Shown here piece after piece: positions 3,642-6,051 of a stretch of DNA of 6,051 bases. The translations under genes and the position numbers were made by a program. The stretch lies in NCBI GenBank assembly GCA_030605745.1, contig JAUWHT010000053.1, positions 1-6,051 on the forward strand, in the 5' to 3' direction. Source of the stretch: Pirellulales bacterium (GTDB lineage Bacteria; Planctomycetota; Planctomycetia; Pirellulales; Thermoguttaceae). The notes under the pieces were generated by a model. The model had not been told where the DNA came from. It did not search any database and was given only the letters and a program-made list of their open reading frames with translations. The first letter of the stretch is position 1; the number at the start of each line of letters is the position of its first letter.

Positions 3642-5942
3642 ATGTCTGAAGTAGTCGTCAAACCAGTTACAACGCGTCGCCAGCAGCGGCAGTTCTTGAC
3701 GCTGCCATGGACGTTGTACCGGGACGATCCAAACTGGATTCCGCCGCTGCGCGGTTACCATAAGAGGATGCTCGGGTACCTGCCGCATCCGTTCTACGAA
3801 AGGAACCACATCCAGACTTTCCTGGCCTACCGCGGCAACGAGGTCTGCGGCCGGATCGCGGCGATCCTGAACCAGGGACACATCGAACGGTACTCGGAGC
3901 TTCGCGGGTTCTTCGGTTTCTTCGAGTGCGTTGACGACCAGCAGGTAGCCGACGGCCTGTTCGATGCGGCCCGAGCGTGGTTTGCCGATCAGGGTATCCA
4001 CTGCCTGCGCGGCCCGCTTAACCCCTCGATGAACTACGAGATCGGCCTGCTGATCGACGGGTTCGACTCCCCGCCCACCTTCATGATGACCTACAACCCG
4101 CAGTATTACATCCGGTTGATCGAAGCCTACGGATTCCGCAAGACCCAGGACCTGTACGCCTTCTGGGGCGACGTCGAGATGCTGCCGAAGATCCAAGCCA
4201 AGCTGGAGCCGATCGCCGAGCAGATTATCGAGCGCTACGATGTCCACCTGCGTCCGCTGGACACGTCGCGGTTCCTGGAAGACGTGAAGTCGTTCCTGTC
4301 GGTCTACAACCGGTCGCTGGCCAATACCTGGGGCTTCGTGCCGATGTCGCCGGGCGAAGTGCGGCACATGGCGGCCGAATTGCGGCACCTGATTATACCG
4401 GAACTATCCTGCACAGCCGAAATCGACGGCCAAATGGTCGGCGCCGCCTTCGGCCTGCTCGACTACAACCCACGGATTAAGCAGATCGACGGCCGGCTGT
4501 TCCCCTTCGGGTTCATTCGCCTGTTGCGCAACAAACGCCAAATCAAGCTGGCCCGGCTGATCAGTACCAACGTGATCCCCGAGTACCAACGGATGGGTGT
4601 TGGCCTGGCGTTGATGTTCGGACTGCTTCCTAGGGCAGTGGGATCGGGCCTCGAGCAGTGCGAGTTCTCCTGGGTTCTGGAGTCCAACTCCCTTTCGTAC
4701 GGCAGTCTGAAAAAAGGCGGCGCAAAGATAACCAAAACCTACCGGATATTTGATCTGTATGAGGACGCAGGGGTCAGGGGTCAGGGGCTAGGGGTCAGGG
4801 GTCGGGAACTCGGGCCGCTGGAAATCCGACAGGTCGTTTCCCGGGGCGACCTGGACCGGTTTGCCAAAGTTCCCTGGCGAATCTACGCAGATGATCCTCA
4901 CTGGGTGCCCCCGCTGTTGATCGAAGTCAAGCGGTTCCTCAATCCTCGCAAGCATCCGTTCTACCTGCACGGCGATGCCACCCAGTTCCTGGCCACCCGG
5001 GGCGGCACGCCGCTGGGGCGGATACTGGTCAGCGACGATCCCCGCTACAACCAGCAACATGGGACCAACGTGGGCTGTTTCGGAATGTTTGAATGTGTCG
5101 ACGACCATGAAGTGGCCCACGCGCTGTTGGACGCGGCAGCCGACTGGCTCCGCTCGCGAGGCCGCACGTCGATAATGGGACCGATCGATTACTCGACCAA
5201 CTATCCGTGCGGGCTGCTGATCGAGGGGTTCCACACGCCGCCGCGAGTGATGATGAACCATAACCGGCCTTACTACGCGGACCTGTTGGAGTCGTGGGGA
5301 CTGGCCAAGGTCAAGGACCTGTACGCATGGTGGTTTGCCGATCCGAACAATATGGTGGCAAAGTGGCGCCGCCGTGCGGAGCGGCTTGCACGCCGCGGCC
5401 AGCTAACCGTCCGGCCGTTCCGCAGGCACGATTTCTACGCCGAGGTGGAACGTTGCCGGGTGGTCTACAACGAGTCGATGCGAGACAATTGGGGGTTCGT
5501 CGAACTGACCGATGCAGAGTTTCGGTACTTTGCAAAGCAGATGGCCCGACTGGCCACGCCCAACCTGATTCTGTTGGCCGAGGTGGACAACCGGCCGGTA
5601 GGGTTTTCCGTTACCTTGCCGGACCTGAACGAGGCAATCTGCCCGCTCGACGGGCGGCTGACCAACTTCGGCCTGCCGCTGAACTTCGTCCGGCTCGCCC
5701 GTCGAACCAGGTACATCAAAACCGCGCGGATGCTGTGCCTCGATCTGCTGAAGGAATATCGCCGCCGTGGAATTGCCGAACTGTTGATCCTGCAAACACT
5801 GGACTACGGCAAGAACACCATCGGCTACACCGGCGCCGAACTGGGGTGGACCCTGGAAGACAACGACCTGATCAACCGAACCATGGACGCAGTAGGCGCC
5901 CGGCGGTACAAGACCTACAGAGTGTACCAGAAGGACGTTTAG
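3642..5942 (+). CDS. Tandem-duplicated GNAT-like acyltransferase (two-copy fusion)
   Basis: The 766-residue protein consists of two homologous halves, about 1-374 and 392-766. Shared landmarks, first half then second, are PWTLYRDDPNWIPPL / PWRIYADDPHWVPPL; HPFY in both; FFECVDD / MFECVDD; NYEIGLLIDGF / NYPCGLLIEGF; DLYAFW / DLYAWW; TWGFV / NWGFV; DGRL in both; and a closing KTYR. Each half resembles large unassigned GNAT-family proteins of roughly 380 residues. The acetyl-CoA pyrophosphate loop is visible as EYQRMGVGLA (314-323) in the first half but EYRRRGIAEL (705-714) in the second, where the second loop glycine is alanine. There is no signal peptide or membrane segment, so it is cytoplasmic. 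The acceptor is unknown. The linker (375-391, EDAGVRGQGLGVRGREL) is encoded by a heptamer repeat. The ATG at 3642 is the first in-frame start after a TGA at 3615, and no clear RBS precedes it. G+C is high, as in the SDR gene. Confidence 0.85.
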   Translation: MSEVVVKPVTTRRQQRQFLTLPWTLYRDDPNWIPPLRGYHKRMLGYLPHPFYERNHIQTFLAYRGNEVCGRIAAILNQGHIERYSELRGFFGFFECVDDQQVADGLFDAARAWFADQGIHCLRGPLNPSMNYEIGLLIDGFDSPPTFMMTYNPQYYIRLIEAYGFRKTQDLYAFWGDVEMLPKIQAKLEPIAEQIIERYDVHLRPLDTSRFLEDVKSFLSVYNRSLANTWGFVPMSPGEVRHMAAELRHLIIPELSCTAEIDGQMVGAAFGLLDYNPRIKQIDGRLFPFGFIRLLRNKRQIKLARLISTNVIPEYQRMGVGLALMFGLLPRAVGSGLEQCEFSWVLESNSLSYGSLKKGGAKITKTYRIFDLYEDAGVRGQGLGVRGRELGPLEIRQVVSRGDLDRFAKVPWRIYADDPHWVPPLLIEVKRFLNPRKHPFYLHGDATQFLATRGGTPLGRILVSDDPRYNQQHGTNVGCFGMFECVDDHEVAHALLDAAADWLRSRGRTSIMGPIDYSTNYPCGLLIEGFHTPPRVMMNHNRPYYADLLESWGLAKVKDLYAWWFADPNNMVAKWRRRAERLARRGQLTVRPFRRHDFYAEVERCRVVYNESMRDNWGFVELTDAEFRYFAKQMARLATPNLILLAEVDNRPVGFSVTLPDLNEAICPLDGRLTNFGLPLNFVRLARRTRYIKTARMLCLDLLKEYRRRGIAELLILQTLDYGKNTIGYTGAELGWTLEDNDLINRTMDAVGARRYKTYRVYQKDV
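4769..4806 (+). repeat. AGGGGTC heptamer repeat with G-quadruplex potential
   Basis: Five consecutive 7-base units (AGGGGTC, AGGGGTC, AGGGGCT, AGGGGTC, AGGGGTC) are followed by GGG. This gives five G4 runs separated by three-base loops, plus a G3 run, meeting the usual G-quadruplex pattern on the coding strand and in the mRNA. The repeat encodes GVRGQGLGVRGR in the linker joining the two GNAT copies. Seven is not a multiple of three, so gain or loss of a unit would shift the frame. The two other frames reach stops at 4918-4920 and 4892-4894. Confidence 0.8.
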
Positions 5943-5946
5943 CCGC

Positions 5947-5979
5947 CGGGCTTGCCCGATTTTCCGCAGGTTGTTTTTT
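5947..5979 (+). terminator. Weak intrinsic terminator candidate after the GNAT gene
   Basis: Shortly after the GNAT stop, CGGG-CTTG-CCCG (5947-5958) can form a 4-bp stem with a tetraloop. It is followed by ATTTT and, further on, a six-T run (5974-5979). The stem is short and the longer T run is 15 bases away, so this is only suggestive. The rest of the window (5980-6051) shows an A-rich stretch (6021-6027) but no gene I can support. Confidence 0.3.
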
Positions 5980-6051
5980 CTGCTAAGACGATGGCAGTTG
6001 GGAACTGGGCGGCCGGGGCGAAAAAAAGGTTGAAAATCCGATAAATGTTAA

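Noticed and set aside
3576..4388. Long minus-strand open frame of 270 codons antisense to the GNAT gene
   Set aside because: It is a shadow of the GC-rich, well-conserved plus-strand gene. Its translation is rich in Arg, Gln and Val without any recognisable motif, while the plus-strand frame shows clear internal homology.
5294..5986. Plus-strand 230-codon open frame within the second GNAT half
   Set aside because: It lies in another frame of the GNAT gene, with an Arg/Pro/Gly-rich translation typical of out-of-frame high-GC coding DNA.
6018..6051. Possible promoter or gene start at the right edge (A-rich run, TTGAAA, ATG at 6045)
   Set aside because: The element spacing cannot be completed, and the only ATG has two further codons at most before the window ends, so nothing can be supported.

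Overview
The window looks like a piece of a bacterial chromosome from a high-GC lineage with a lower-GC accessory component. By direct count of single 60-base blocks, the accessory genes are near half G+C (481-540: 30 of 60; 1501-1560: 28 of 60; 3001-3060: 28 of 60), while the SDR and acetyltransferase genes are far richer (2221-2280: 46 of 60; 5641-5700: 44 of 60). The gene types, the weak or absent Shine-Dalgarno sites on the two GC-rich genes, and the style of the duplicated GNAT protein suggest Planctomycetota or a related group. That assignment is an inference, not proven by the sequence.

Layout. Positions 1-315 hold the 3' end of an unrecognised plus-strand gene, a minus-strand remnant resembling the start of a DUF6868 protein, a 14-bp inverted repeat (124-190) and a 28-bp perfect palindrome (254-281). 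A minus-strand run of small genes follows (read from right to left): a hicB-like antitoxin (1615-1400), a hicA toxin (1403-1212), a retropepsin-like aspartic protease (1162-776) and a small lipoprotein (666-316). Upstream of these on the same strand is an extended SDR (NAD-dependent epimerase/dehydratase, 2706-1687). A divergent promoter region (about 2707-2882) separates it from a plus-strand higB-higA toxin-antitoxin pair (2883-3595). The rest is one large plus-strand gene (3642-5942) encoding two tandem, diverged copies of a GNAT-like acyltransferase. The copies are joined by a linker encoded by an AGGGGTC heptamer repeat with strong G-quadruplex character. A possible weak terminator and about 70 bases of unassigned sequence close the window.

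How the parts may work together. Two unrelated RNA-targeting toxin-antitoxin modules (HicBA and HigBA) flank one GC-rich SDR gene, each with its own promoter candidate; this is typical of an accessory insertion zone. The aspartic protease lies directly behind hicA on the same strand and could be co-transcribed with it. The most unusual feature is the GNAT tandem fusion, whose junction coincides with the heptamer repeat. This suggests that two adjacent genes were fused through an intergenic repeat, and change in repeat number would break the frame.
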